NCBI GenBank assembly: GCA_030824575.1
Contig: JAVBXL010000209.1
Span: forward strand, 1 to 42,682
DNA: 42,682 bases
Reading direction: 5' to 3'
DNA from: a bacterium
Lineage (GTDB): Bacteria; Pseudomonadota; Alphaproteobacteria; Sphingomonadales; Sphingomonadaceae
In this document: one piece after another, positions 26,196-35,073 of the stretch
How the letters are laid out: the number at the start of each line of letters is the position of its first letter
Numbering within the stretch: the stretch's first letter is position 1
Program-made: the position numbers and the translations under genes
The notes under the pieces: model-generated
The model's database searches: none
What the model was told of the DNA's origin: nothing
Seen by the model: the letters and a program-made list of their open reading frames with translations, nothing else

Positions 26196-26921
26196 CTAAC
26201 CTCTGGCCAGACGCTGCATCCGCGCCTCGACCTTGTTCTGCGCCAGGATCGCGCGCATCCGCATCAGCACAAGTCCGCCGAACAACAGGGTGAAGCCCAG
26301 CAATGTCAGGCCGAGCGGCCAAAGCAAAGATCCGTCGATGCTCGACCCGCGCAGCGTGATGGACGGCCCCTGATGCAAGCTGTTCCACCACACCACCGAC
26401 CGATTGATGATCGGAATATTGATCGCGCCGACCAGCCCGAAAATGGCGGTCACGTTGCTAACGCCGCCTTGCTGCGCCTGCCGGGCGCTGGCATTGCCCA
26501 GCGCGATATAGCCCAGATAGAGGAAGAAGAGGACCAGCATCGACGTCATCCGCCCGTCCCATTCCCACCACGTCCCCCAGGTCGGCCTCCCCCAGATGGA
26601 GCCGGTCATCAGGCATATGGCGGTGAACAGCGCGCCCGGCGCGGCGATGGCACGTCCGGCGACGGCGGCCAGCGGATGCTTCCAGACCAGTTGCATCAAT
26701 GCGGCGATCGCGATCCCGCTCCAGCCGCCCATGCCAAGCCAGGCGGCCGGCACATGGATATAGAGGATGCGCACCGTCTGCCCCTGAAGATAGTCGGCAG
26801 GCGTCACGAACAATCCGCAGGCCGATCCGGCAAGCAGCAGCAGCAGGCCGGGCCAGAACAGCCAGCCCGTCAGCGGACGCGCGATCTTCAGAAAGCGGGC
26901 GGGATTGGCGAAGCGGTGCAT
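26196..26921 (-). CDS. ccmC: Haem transporter/ligand protein CcmC
   Basis: A 241-residue six-helix membrane protein that loads haem onto CcmE. The tryptophan-rich WWD motif is present in WGTWWEWDGRMTSMLVL, with conserved His in YIHVPAAWLGMG and in the LHQGPS loop after NRSVVWWNS. I chose the ATG at 26921 (MHRFANPARFLKIARPLTGW), the family-like start; an in-frame ATG at 26969 adds sixteen residues. It is the first gene of the cluster here and is transcribed away from purF. CcmA and CcmB, the ATPase and permease that release haem-loaded CcmE, would be expected before ccmC but are not in the window. Confidence 0.96.
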   Translation of the reverse strand: MHRFANPARFLKIARPLTGWLFWPGLLLLLAGSACGLFVTPADYLQGQTVRILYIHVPAAWLGMGGWSGIAIAALMQLVWKHPLAAVAGRAIAAPGALFTAICLMTGSIWGRPTWGTWWEWDGRMTSMLVLFFLYLGYIALGNASARQAQQGGVSNVTAIFGLVGAINIPIINRSVVWWNSLHQGPSITLRGSSIDGSLLWPLGLTLLGFTLLFGGLVLMRMRAILAQNKVEARMQRLARG

Positions 26922-27106
26922 CAGGGCTGCGTCTTTAGCCGGGCGCGCAAGGCAACGCCAGTGGGGCATTTTGCCGATAGCAAAGCCCGCAAAACGCAGC
27001 CTTCCCTCGGCCCATCACGCTTTTTTATGACAGGAGGGCGACAAACCGGACGGAAGTCCCTATATGCGCGCCCAAAGACGGCTCTGTGGGCCTGTCAGGA
27101 ACGGCT

Positions 27107-28585
27107 ATGGAACCGCTCGCACCCATGATTACGACAAACCCCTTCGACGACGACAAGTTGCGCGAGGAATGTGGCATTTTCGGTGTTTCCCGCGCGGAAA
27201 CAGCGTCTGCCATCGTCGCGCTTGGCCTTCACGCCCTGCAACATCGCGGGCAGGAAGCCGCAGGCATCACCAGTTGGGACGGGCATGATTTCCATACCCA
27301 CCGGGCGATGGGCCATGTGGCCGGCAATTTCGACCGGGACGAGGTGATTCGCGGTCTGCCCGGCGATACCGCCTGCGGCCATGTCCGCTATTCCACCACC
27401 GGCGAAACGTCGCTGCGCAACGTCCAGCCGCTTTATGCGGAACTGAACTCCGGCGGTTTTGCCATTGCCCATAATGGCAATATCTCCAACGCGATGAAGC
27501 TGCGCCGCGAACTGATTCGCCGCGGCTCGATCTTCCAGTCGACCTCCGACACCGAAGTCATCATCCATCTGGTGGCGACGTCCAGCTATCGCACTCTCCT
27601 CGACAAGTTCATCGATGCGTTGAAGCAGGTAGAGGGCGCTTATTCGCTGATCGTGATGACGCCCGAAGGCATGATCGCCTGCCGCGATCCGCTGGGCATC
27701 CGCCCACTGGTGATGGGCACGCTGGGCGAAACGACCATCTTCGCTTCGGAAACCGTCGCGCTCGACGTGGTCGGTGCCGACTATGTGCGCACGATCGATC
27801 CGGGCGAGTTGGTCATAGTCACCAACGAAGGCGACATCCGGTCGCACCGCCCCTTCGGCGATGTGCATCCGCGCCCCTGCATCTTCGAACATGTCTATTT
27901 CAGCCGCCCCGATTCGATCGTGGACGGCTCCAGCGTCTATTCGGTGCGCAAGGCGATCGGCGCGCAGCTGGCCATCGAAAATCCGGTGGACGCGGATTAT
28001 GTCATCCCGGTGCCCGACAGCGGCGTGCCTGCCGCGATCGGCTATGCCCAGCAATCGGGCATCCCGTTCGAACTGGGCATCATCCGGTCCCACTATATCG
28101 GCCGTACCTTCATCCAGCCGGGGGACAAGGTCCGCCATCTGGGCGTGAAGCTGAAGCACAACGCAAATCGCGCGCTGATCCAGGGCAAGAAGATCGTGCT
28201 GATCGACGATTCGATCGTGCGCGGCACCACCTCCCTGAAGATCGTGCAGATGATGCGCGAAGCTGGCGCTGCGGAGGTCCATATGCGGATAGCCAGCCCG
28301 CCGACCAAGCATAGCTGCTTCTACGGCGTCGATACGCCCGAACGCACCAAGCTGCTGGCGCACAAGCTCGACGTGGGCGGGATGCAGGACTTCATCCATG
28401 CCGACAGCCTGTCCTTCATCTCGATCGACGGCTTGTACAAGGCGCTGGGCGAAGCCAAACGCGCCGATATCCGCCCGCAATATTGCGACGCCTGCTTCAC
28501 CGGCGATTATCCCACGACGCTCACCGACCAGGATGACGTGGTGGTGACCAACCAGTTGGAGTTGCTCGCCGAGCGCGTGGTCTGA
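27107..28585 (+). CDS. purF: Amidophosphoribosyltransferase
   Basis: The first committed enzyme of purine synthesis, making 5-phosphoribosylamine from PRPP and glutamine. The N-terminal glutaminase domain becomes active when the short leader is removed to expose Cys in EECGIFGVSRAE (residue 22 from this start). The C-terminal phosphoribosyltransferase domain has the PRPP loop VLIDDSIVRGTTS. Length is about 492 residues, normal for PurF. The ATG at 27107 has AGGAACGG just before it; the next in-frame ATG, 27125, gives the shorter leader more usual in the family but lacks a ribosome-binding site. Transcribed divergently from ccmC. No other pur gene and no cvpA is adjacent. Confidence 0.96.
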   Translation: MEPLAPMITTNPFDDDKLREECGIFGVSRAETASAIVALGLHALQHRGQEAAGITSWDGHDFHTHRAMGHVAGNFDRDEVIRGLPGDTACGHVRYSTTGETSLRNVQPLYAELNSGGFAIAHNGNISNAMKLRRELIRRGSIFQSTSDTEVIIHLVATSSYRTLLDKFIDALKQVEGAYSLIVMTPEGMIACRDPLGIRPLVMGTLGETTIFASETVALDVVGADYVRTIDPGELVIVTNEGDIRSHRPFGDVHPRPCIFEHVYFSRPDSIVDGSSVYSVRKAIGAQLAIENPVDADYVIPVPDSGVPAAIGYAQQSGIPFELGIIRSHYIGRTFIQPGDKVRHLGVKLKHNANRALIQGKKIVLIDDSIVRGTTSLKIVQMMREAGAAEVHMRIASPPTKHSCFYGVDTPERTKLLAHKLDVGGMQDFIHADSLSFISIDGLYKALGEAKRADIRPQYCDACFTGDYPTTLTDQDDVVVTNQLELLAERVV

Positions 28586-28592
28586 CGGCCCT

Positions 28593-28616
28593 GGGCGGTT
28601 CCTGGCCGGGCCGCCC
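28593..28616 (+). terminator. Possible weak terminator or hairpin after purF
   Basis: GGGCGG at 28593-28598 pairs with CCGCCC at 28611-28616 just after the purF stop. The sequence that follows is ATTCCCTTTC, so there is no proper U-tract. It could be a pause or a partial terminator before the SDR gene, which lies in the same direction. Confidence 0.35.
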
Positions 28617-28670
28617 ATTCCCTTTCATCCTTCATCCGGTTCCGATTGCGATCGGGACAAGAGGAACATC

Positions 28671-29393
28671 ATGTCCGACCTCCCCCTTCCTGGCCCACTT
28701 TCCGGCAAATTGGCGCTCGTCACCGGGGCGAGCCGCGGCATCGGCGCTGCTACCGCCGAAGCGCTGGCCGCCGCGGGCGCGCATGTCGTGCTGACCGCGC
28801 GGACAACAGGCGGTCTGGAAGAGGTGGAGGACCGCATCCACAAGGCCGGCGGCCATGCGACCATCGCGCCGCTCGACCTGACCGATGGCGAGAGTATCGG
28901 CCGGCTGGCGCAAGCGATCGGCGGCCGCTGGCAGGCGCTCGACATCTTGGTGCTGAACGCTGCGACGCTGGGCGCGCTGGCATCGGTCCCGGCGATCGAC
29001 GCCAAGGAATTTGCTCGGCTGTTGACGCTCAACATCGCCGCGCCCCAGGCGCTGATCGCCGCCTTCGACACCATGTTGCGCGCCAGCGGCGATGCGCGCG
29101 TGGTGGCGCTCACCTCATCGGTCGTGACGCCCCGCGCCTATTGGGGTGCCTATGGCGCGTCGAAGGCCGCGCTGGAAACGCTGGTCGGGGCCTATGGCGA
29201 GGAGATGAAGAACATCTCCGCCATCCGCACCCATATCGTCGATCCGGGCGCGACCCGCACGGCGATGCGCGCCCGCGCCTTCCCCGGCGAAGATCCGGCA
29301 AGCCTCAAGGGGCCGGAGGTCGTAGCCAGCGCGATCGTCGATCTGGTGACGGCGGATACGCCGACCGGGCATCGGATGCGCGTCGAGGGATGA
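28671..29393 (+). CDS. Short-chain dehydrogenase/reductase
   Basis: A 240-residue classical SDR with an NAD(P) Rossmann fold. The cofactor motif TGASRGIG is at 18-25, NAA in VLNAATLG, catalytic Ser at about 149 in LTSSVV, and YxxxK as Tyr161 and Lys165 in AYGASKAAL. PGATRTAMRARAFPGEDP follows the pattern of SDRs related to the YciK group of predicted oxidoreductases. The basic residue in the cofactor loop (SRG) and ARTTGGLEEV slightly favour NADP(H). The substrate cannot be told. AGAGGAA lies upstream of the ATG. It follows purF in the same direction and its stop is three bases from that of the converging methyltransferase gene. Confidence 0.9.
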   Translation: MSDLPLPGPLSGKLALVTGASRGIGAATAEALAAAGAHVVLTARTTGGLEEVEDRIHKAGGHATIAPLDLTDGESIGRLAQAIGGRWQALDILVLNAATLGALASVPAIDAKEFARLLTLNIAAPQALIAAFDTMLRASGDARVVALTSSVVTPRAYWGAYGASKAALETLVGAYGEEMKNISAIRTHIVDPGATRTAMRARAFPGEDPASLKGPEVVASAIVDLVTADTPTGHRMRVEG

Positions 29394-29396
29394 TGC

Positions 29397-30662
29397 CTAC
29401 GCCGGCTTGACCAACGTCACCTGCGCCACATCGATGCCGCCGCCCCGAAAACCGCCTTCGCAATACATCAGATAATAGCGCCATAAGGCGACGAAATGCT
29501 GGTCGAAACTGGCAGGCAGCAGGCCTTCCTCAATCGCCTGGTCGAAGCGCTCGCGCCAGCGGCGCAGCGTTTCGGCATAGTCCTGGCCGAAGCGGTGGAC
29601 GTCGCGCCATTCCAGCCCCTGCTCCTCCGCCAGCGCACGAAAACGGCTTTCCGACATCAGCATCCCGCCGGGAAAGATATAGGCCTGGATGAAGTCTGCG
29701 CCGCGGGCATAGCGTTCGAAAATGGCGTCATCGATCAATATATATTGGATCGCGGCCTTACCGCCGGGCTTGAGCAACCGGTGGACAGCGGCGAGATAGG
29801 CGGGCCAATAGGCTTGCCCCACCGCCTCCACCATCTCGACGCTGGCGATGGCGTCATATTGGCCCTGCGCATCGCGATAGTCGGTCAGCAAAACCTGCGC
29901 GCCCGATCCCAGTCGGTCGCGGGCATAATCGGCCTGTTCGGTCGACAGGGTCAGCCCGCTATAGGCGATCGCGCACCGCTCCATCGCTTGTTCGGCCAGA
30001 CCGCCCCAGCCGCAGCCAATCTCCAGCAAAGACGCGCCGTCCGTCAGGTCCAGCCGGTCGAGAATCGCATCGACCTTGCGCCGCTGCGCCTGCTCGAAAT
30101 CCTCATGTCGATCCGCAGGATTAAGGAATAAAGCACTGGAATAATGCATAGTTTCATCCAGCCAGAGCCGGTAGAAATCATTCCCCAGATCATAATGATA
30201 GGCGATGTTGTGCCGCGATCCGGTCCGGCTGTTACGCCGCAGCCCATGCGTCGCGCGCCCGATCCAGCGCACCGGACCCCGCGGCCGGGCCGCCTGCCCC
30301 AGTGCCGCCGCGTTGCGCATGAACAGGGCGAAGAGCGGCACCGGATCGGGACTGGTCCACTCCCCCGCCGCCCAGGCACGATACCAGCCCGCCGATCCGC
30401 CCACGGCCAGCCGAACCAGCGCCCGCCAGGAACGCAGGTCCACCTCGCAATGCGGTCCCGGCACCCGGCCGCCCAGCAGGCGGCGCGTACCGTCAGGGAG
30501 CGAGGCTTGCAGTCCGCCTTCCGCCAGACCCTGATCGATCCGGTCGAGCAGACGATGGAATAGCGGCGCAAGCGCGCGCGACGCCAGGCCGGGTGTGCCC
30601 GACCGCGGCGGATGCTTGACCGATAATGCGCGCCGGCCGCGCCGGGGAGTGATGGCGTTCAT
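29397..30662 (-). CDS. Cyclopropane-fatty-acyl-phospholipid synthase family methyltransferase
   Basis: A 421-residue SAM-dependent enzyme of the Cfa/mycolic-acid-methyltransferase family, which adds a methylene bridge (or related methyl group) to unsaturated acyl chains of membrane lipids. An N-terminal lipid-binding domain (about 20-130, with ALVRLAVGGSAGWYRAWAAG) precedes the catalytic domain: YHYDLGNDFYRLWLDETMHY, the SAM site LLEIGCGWGGLAEQ, SVEMVEAVGQAYW, and FIQAYIFPGGMLMS. These are standard Cfa motifs. The ATG at 30662 has AGGA at good distance. It lies just after photolyase in the same direction, so the two may be co-transcribed. True cyclopropane synthase or a relative cannot be separated by eye. 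Confidence 0.9.
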   Translation of the reverse strand: MNAITPRRGRRALSVKHPPRSGTPGLASRALAPLFHRLLDRIDQGLAEGGLQASLPDGTRRLLGGRVPGPHCEVDLRSWRALVRLAVGGSAGWYRAWAAGEWTSPDPVPLFALFMRNAAALGQAARPRGPVRWIGRATHGLRRNSRTGSRHNIAYHYDLGNDFYRLWLDETMHYSSALFLNPADRHEDFEQAQRRKVDAILDRLDLTDGASLLEIGCGWGGLAEQAMERCAIAYSGLTLSTEQADYARDRLGSGAQVLLTDYRDAQGQYDAIASVEMVEAVGQAYWPAYLAAVHRLLKPGGKAAIQYILIDDAIFERYARGADFIQAYIFPGGMLMSESRFRALAEEQGLEWRDVHRFGQDYAETLRRWRERFDQAIEEGLLPASFDQHFVALWRYYLMYCEGGFRGGGIDVAQVTLVKPA

Positions 30663-30691
30663 GACGCCAATCCTGCCGCAAGCCGCCCGTC

Positions 30692-30717
30692 GCTGCAATC
30701 ACCCGCTGCAATCACCC
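30692..30717. repeat. 13-base tandem duplication across the photolyase stop
   Basis: GCTGCAATCACCC occurs twice in a row (30692-30704 and 30705-30717). On the minus strand the copy nearer the gene includes the TGA of the photolyase, so the second copy carries a spare GGGTGA after it. The pattern fits a simple slippage duplication. Confidence 0.85.
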
Positions 30718-32088
30718 CTTGCTAAGACGATAGGCGGCCAATGCCCGTTCGCGCCCCTCGCGATGGTCGATGATCTTGGCAGGATAGGCGGCCGGGCGTG
30801 CACCATGGGCATCGGGATCATGAATCGCCCCGTCGGGCAGGCCCGCCAGTTCCGGCACCCAAGTCCTTATATAGTCGGCCGCGTCGAACTTGTCCGACTG
30901 GGTCAGCGGTGCCATGATCCGCGTGAACAGATTGGCATCGACGCCACTGCCCGCGACCCACTGCCAATTGACGCTGTTATTGGCGTAGTCCGCATCGACC
31001 AACGTGTCCCAGAACCAGCGCGCGCCATGCCGCCAATCGATCAGCAGATGTTTGATGAGGAAGCTGGCGGCGATCATGCGCACGCGGTTATGCATCCAGC
31101 CGGTCGTCCAAAGCTGCCGCATGCCGGCGTCCACGATCGGATAGCCGGTCCTGCCCGTCCTCCACGCGGCGAAATCGGCCTGCGCCTCGCGCAAATCACG
31201 CCATGGTAGCGCATCGAAATTCGACCGCGCATTTTCGGAGCCATAGACGGGCAACTCGCAAATCTGGACATGCGCATAATCGCGCCAGATCAATTCCTTA
31301 AGGAAGATCGTTGCATCATGGCCTGAAGATTCGATCCGGTGCCATACATAGGCCGGCGACACTTCGCCAAAGTGCAGATGCGGCGACAGGCGCGACGTCC
31401 CTTCGATCGAGGGCAGGTTGCGGGCTGTCGGATAATCGCCGACCTCGTCCAGAAAATCCGCGACATTCGCGCGCGCGCCCTGCTCGCCCGGCGTCCAGTC
31501 CGCCGCGAAGCCCTGTGCCCAGTCCGGCTTCGTCGGCAGCAAGGCCCAGTCGTCCAGCGAATCGCTCGTCGGCCAGTGCGCTGGCCCATCGATCAGATGC
31601 GGCGCAGGATGCGGCGCGGCGGGCGGCATATGCTCCATCACCGCCCGGGAAAAGGGCGTATAGATGCGATACATGCCGCCTGCCCCGGTCCGCACCGCGC
31701 CCGGTGGCAAGAGCAGGCCGCCGTCATGCAGACACAGGTCGAGCGTCTTGCCCACCGCCTTTTCCGCGTTGCGCCACCAGGGTTCATAATGCCGCAGCGC
31801 GTGGACGCGCGACGCCCCCGTTTCCTCCGCCAACGCAGCCAATATCTCCGCGCTGCGCCCGCGCCGCAGGATCAGGCGCGATCCTTTGGCGCGCAGGCTT
31901 TCATCCAGTCGCGCAAGGCTATGGTGCAGCCACCAGCGCGCCGCCCCGCCCATCGCCCATTGGCGCGGGGCTTCATCATCCAAAATATAGACCGGTATCA
32001 CTGGCCCTTCACTGACGGCGGCGGCGAGCGCCGGCTGATCGGACAGGCGGAGATCCTGGCGGAGCCAGAGGATAAGGGGGGCAGACAT
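30712..32088 (-). CDS. phrB: Deoxyribodipyrimidine photo-lyase (class I CPD photolyase)
   Basis: A 458-residue flavoenzyme that uses blue light to split cyclobutane pyrimidine dimers. The N-terminal antenna-binding Rossmann domain begins LILWLRQDLRLSDQPAL. The C-terminal FAD domain shows RLSPHLHFGEVSP, FLKELIWRDYAHVQ, the TGYPIVDAGMRQLWTTGWMHN block that lines the FAD and substrate pocket, and DYANNSVNWQWVAGSG with conserved Trp residues of the electron-transfer chain. The family end motif YPAKIIDH is present. Size and motifs agree with class I bacterial photolyases. Divergent from rppH across 232 bases in which I see no strong signal, and followed by the Cfa-family gene. Confidence 0.95.
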   Translation of the reverse strand: MSAPLILWLRQDLRLSDQPALAAAVSEGPVIPVYILDDEAPRQWAMGGAARWWLHHSLARLDESLRAKGSRLILRRGRSAEILAALAEETGASRVHALRHYEPWWRNAEKAVGKTLDLCLHDGGLLLPPGAVRTGAGGMYRIYTPFSRAVMEHMPPAAPHPAPHLIDGPAHWPTSDSLDDWALLPTKPDWAQGFAADWTPGEQGARANVADFLDEVGDYPTARNLPSIEGTSRLSPHLHFGEVSPAYVWHRIESSGHDATIFLKELIWRDYAHVQICELPVYGSENARSNFDALPWRDLREAQADFAAWRTGRTGYPIVDAGMRQLWTTGWMHNRVRMIAASFLIKHLLIDWRHGARWFWDTLVDADYANNSVNWQWVAGSGVDANLFTRIMAPLTQSDKFDAADYIRTWVPELAGLPDGAIHDPDAHGARPAAYPAKIIDHREGRERALAAYRLSKG

Positions 32089-32320
32089 ATCGAGGCAATG
32101 CGCCGCACCGTCGCCGGTTCCAAGCGGCTATTGGGGCATATTGCCTTCATCCCATCGTTCATCAGCTTTTCCAACGCCCCACCACAAATCGGCAGGCGAA
32201 TGATTCGACCGATGGACGCGGAGCCTTCCGCTGCCTATTCTGACCCAAGCGTCGGGAAGCGGCGCCGATGGCGGTCTTTGCGGCGAACAACGCCCGAAAC
32301 CGGAAGCTTTTGGGGATGAC

Positions 32321-32806
32321 ATGGCTTCGATGCCAAATGATACAGAATTGCCATACCGCCCCTGCGTCGGGATCATGCTGGTGAATATGGACGGCAAGGT
32401 GTTCGTCGGCCAGCGCCTGGATAATGTGGTCGAAGCATGGCAGATGCCGCAGGGCGGTATCGACGAGGGCGAGGAGGCCAAGGCGGCCGCGCTGCGCGAA
32501 TTGCAGGAAGAAACCGGCATCCGCCCCGACTTGGTCGAGATCATCGCCAAGGCGAAGGACGAGCATTTCTACGATCTGCCGCCCGAACTGGTCGGCAAAT
32601 TATGGGGCGGCAAATATCGCGGCCAGCGCCAATATTGGTATCTTGCCCGCTTCATCGGCCAGGACAGCGATATCGATATCCAGACCAAGCACCCGGAATT
32701 TCGGGAATGGAAATGGGCGGCCCCCGATACGCTGCCCGACCTGATCGTGCCGTTCAAGCGCAAGCTGTACCGCGACATATTGCAGGAGTTCCGCGCGCTT
32801 ATCTGA
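32321..32806 (+). CDS. rppH: RNA pyrophosphohydrolase
   Basis: A 161-residue Nudix hydrolase that removes pyrophosphate from the 5' end of transcripts and so opens them to RNase E decay. The Nudix box occupies about 45-66, from GGIDEGEEAKAAALRELQEE onwards to TG, with the metal-binding REXXEE intact. YRPCVGIMLVN before it, EAWQMPQGG, and QRQYWYLARF with EFREWKWA after it are RppH family features. GGGGA stands just before the ATG at 32321; a second ATG at 32330 is possible. It appears to be monocistronic, divergent from photolyase, with DUF481 following after 54 bases. Confidence 0.95.
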   Translation: MASMPNDTELPYRPCVGIMLVNMDGKVFVGQRLDNVVEAWQMPQGGIDEGEEAKAAALRELQEETGIRPDLVEIIAKAKDEHFYDLPPELVGKLWGGKYRGQRQYWYLARFIGQDSDIDIQTKHPEFREWKWAAPDTLPDLIVPFKRKLYRDILQEFRALI

Positions 32807-32860
32807 ACGGACTGGCGTTTGGGGGCTTAAAATCCCCTGTCGCTTGGCTATGACGGGGTT

Positions 32861-33769
32861 ATGCATGCCCGCCTGATCCCCCTGTCGTTGCTGATCGCCG
32901 CCCTGCCCGCCACGGGCCGAGCGGCCGAATCGGCGCTGTTGCCCCCGGCCGTCCGCGAGATGATGGAAGCGGCGATCGCCAACGGCAATGAAACGGACAT
33001 CGCCACCGTCTCCAAAATCGCCAAGCAGACTAACCCAGGATCGGCCGATGAAATCCAGCGCATGGTCAACAGCTGGAAGGAACGGACCAAGGCGACCCAT
33101 GACACGGTGATTCGCGAAGCGCGCTTCACGGAATTATGGACCGGCCGGGTCGAAGCGGGCGGATTTCGATCGACCGGTTCGACCAGCGAACTGGGTATAA
33201 CCCTCGCCGCCACGGCGACTCGCGCCGGGCTGCAATGGTCGCATAAGCTGACCGCCGCCGCCGATTACCGCCGCGCCAATGGCGTCACCTCGCGCGAACG
33301 CTATTTTGCGGGTTACGAACCCAAATATGAATTTGATCCGCGCGGCTTCATCTATGGCCTGGCCCAGTTCGAGCGCGACACGTCGATCGGCTATGACGAG
33401 CGCTACACCACATCGGTCGGCGTCGGTTACAAGCTGATCGTCAGCAAGCCGGTCGATCTGTCGGCCGATATCGGTCCATCCATCCGCCACGTGAAATATA
33501 TGATCGGCGAACGGGAAACCAAATTGGGCGTCCGCGGATCGATGGCGCTCGCTTGGCGCGCGACGCCGACCCTGACGTTCAAGCAGACCGCGTCGGGCTA
33601 TGCCGAAAGCGACGTCTATACCCTCAACGCCCTGTCCTCGGTCGAAACCAAAGTCAGCACGCGGCTGTCGGCGGCCTTTTCCTATAATATCCAATATGAG
33701 TCGGAGACATTGCTGTCGACCCGCGACCTCGACACGCTGAGCCGCCTGACCCTGACCTATGATTTCTAA
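32861..33769 (+). CDS. DUF481 outer-membrane beta-barrel protein
   Basis: A 302-residue exported protein. A signal peptide (LIPLSLLIAALPATGRAAES) is followed by a helical, charged region (about 25-75) and then a run of alternating hydrophobic strands such as LWTGRVEAGGFRSTGSTSELG, YEFDPRGFIYGLAQFERDT, TSVGVGYKLIV and TLSRLTLTYDF. The C-terminal Phe is the usual outer-membrane sorting signal. This is the layout of DUF481/YdiY-like proteins, some called salt-stress-induced outer-membrane proteins; no activity is established. Two hairpins follow the stop. It has no evident operon partner. Confidence 0.87.
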   Translation: MHARLIPLSLLIAALPATGRAAESALLPPAVREMMEAAIANGNETDIATVSKIAKQTNPGSADEIQRMVNSWKERTKATHDTVIREARFTELWTGRVEAGGFRSTGSTSELGITLAATATRAGLQWSHKLTAAADYRRANGVTSRERYFAGYEPKYEFDPRGFIYGLAQFERDTSIGYDERYTTSVGVGYKLIVSKPVDLSADIGPSIRHVKYMIGERETKLGVRGSMALAWRATPTLTFKQTASGYAESDVYTLNALSSVETKVSTRLSAAFSYNIQYESETLLSTRDLDTLSRLTLTYDF

Positions 33770-33773
33770 ACCA

Positions 33774-33805
33774 CGCAATTTTATTGCGGGGGTGGAGACG
33801 CCCCC
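33774..33805 (+). terminator. Tandem hairpins after the DUF481 gene
   Basis: CGCAAT-TTT-ATTGCG (33774-33788) runs straight into GGGGG paired with CCCCC (33788-33792 and 33801-33805). There is no U-tract after either stem. Together they could act as a weak terminator, an mRNA-stabilising end, or a leader structure for the M20-astA-astB operon that begins 24 bases further on. Confidence 0.45.
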
Positions 33806-33828
33806 GGCGCTCTGATAGATCAAAGCGG

Positions 33829-35073
33829 ATGAGGGATTTTTCATCGCAGGAACGGATGCTGCTCGACCGCGCTGCGGCCGCGCCGATGCTGGCGCAGACG
33901 CAGGATTGGGCGGCGATCAACAGTGGATCGCGCAATCTGCTTGGCCTCGCCCAAATGGCGGGCGTGCTGGCTGATGCGTTTTCAACCCTCCCCGGCGCGA
34001 TCCGCCTGGCCGATCCCGCGCCGGTCGAAAGCGTGTCGCCGGACGGGCGCGTCCAAACCATCGACCATGGCCGCCATCTCCATCTCTCGGTCCGCCCCGA
34101 CGCGCCCATCCGCCTGCTCCTGACCGGGCATATGGATACGGTGTTCCCTGTCGATCACCCCTTCCAGCATCAACGCTGGCTGGAGCCGGGCATCCTCAAC
34201 GGCCCTGGCGTCGCCGATATGAAGGGCGGGATCGCGGTCATGCTGGCCGCACTTAATGCTATCGAGGGATCGGACGCCGTCGCCACGCTAGGCTATGACG
34301 TCATCATCAACAGCGACGAGGAAGTGGGCAGCGCATCATCCGCGGCACTGTTGCGGGAAATGGCGGCGGGCAAGCTGGCGGCCTTCACCTATGAACCCTC
34401 CGCCCTGCCCGACGGCACGCTGGCTGGCGCGCGCGCGGGAAGCGGCAATTTCTCGATCGTCGTCACGGGCCTGAGCGCCCATGCCGGGCGCAACCCCGAC
34501 GACGGCCGCAACGCCCTGCTCGCCGCCGCCGACCTGGCGCTGCGGCTAAAGGCGGGGAGTGGTGCTGGCTTTTCCTGCAACCCCGCGAAGATCGACGGCG
34601 GCAGCCCGAACAATGTCGTGCCCGACCATGCCGTGCTGCGCGTCAATTTCCGGCCGCGCACGCCGGCGGACGAGATCGCCGCCCGCGCCCTGATCGACCG
34701 GACCATGGCCGATGTCGCGCGCGACCATGACGTCAGCCTGCACCTGCACGGCGGCTTTGGCCGCCCGCCAAAGCCGATGGATGCCAAAGCGCAGGCGCTC
34801 TTCGGGCTGGTGCGGCAATGCGGCGCGGACCTCAGCCTCGACATCGGTTGGCGCGATACCGGCGGGGTATGCGACGGCAATAATATCGCGGCCTGCGGCG
34901 TGCCGGTGGTCGACACGATGGGCGTGCGCGGCGGCAGCATCCATAGCGACGCGGAATTTCTGCTGACCGACAGCCTGCCCGAACGGGCGCAACTGTCCGC
35001 GCTGGCGCTATGGCGGATCGCCCAGGGCCATTTCGATCCAGCGCAATTCATAAAAGAGGGGATCATTGCTTGA
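33829..35073 (+). CDS. M20-family metallohydrolase, carboxypeptidase G2-like
   Basis: A 414-residue di-zinc amidohydrolase of the M20 family, close in motif order to glutamate carboxypeptidase (CPG2). Metal ligands are visible in LTGHMDTVFPVD (His and Asp), GPGVADMKGG (bridging Asp), SDEEVGS (catalytic and metal Glu pair) and GGSIHSDAEF (last His). The dimerisation domain begins near VVTGLSAHAGRNP. M20 enzymes cleave N-acyl amino acids, and CPG2 relatives act on N-acyl-glutamates. It overlaps astA by four bases, so a role in arginine succinyltransferase catabolism, perhaps removing succinate from N-succinylglutamate in place of AstE, is a reasonable inference. ATG 33829 chosen; an in-frame TTG at 33784 lies within the hairpins. 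Confidence 0.88.
   Translation: MRDFSSQERMLLDRAAAAPMLAQTQDWAAINSGSRNLLGLAQMAGVLADAFSTLPGAIRLADPAPVESVSPDGRVQTIDHGRHLHLSVRPDAPIRLLLTGHMDTVFPVDHPFQHQRWLEPGILNGPGVADMKGGIAVMLAALNAIEGSDAVATLGYDVIINSDEEVGSASSAALLREMAAGKLAAFTYEPSALPDGTLAGARAGSGNFSIVVTGLSAHAGRNPDDGRNALLAAADLALRLKAGSGAGFSCNPAKIDGGSPNNVVPDHAVLRVNFRPRTPADEIAARALIDRTMADVARDHDVSLHLHGGFGRPPKPMDAKAQALFGLVRQCGADLSLDIGWRDTGGVCDGNNIAACGVPVVDTMGVRGGSIHSDAEFLLTDSLPERAQLSALALWRIAQGHFDPAQFIKEGIIA

Noticed and set aside
28572..28826. Additional gene between purF and the SDR
   Set aside because: Frames here overlap the well-supported SDR start and have no coding support; the gap is 85 bases with only a hairpin.
32096..32121. EcfG-type general stress promoter (GGAAC-N16-CATT) before photolyase
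   Set aside because: The -10 part deviates from CGTT and would put the transcription start almost on the start codon. One mismatch in a short motif is not enough.
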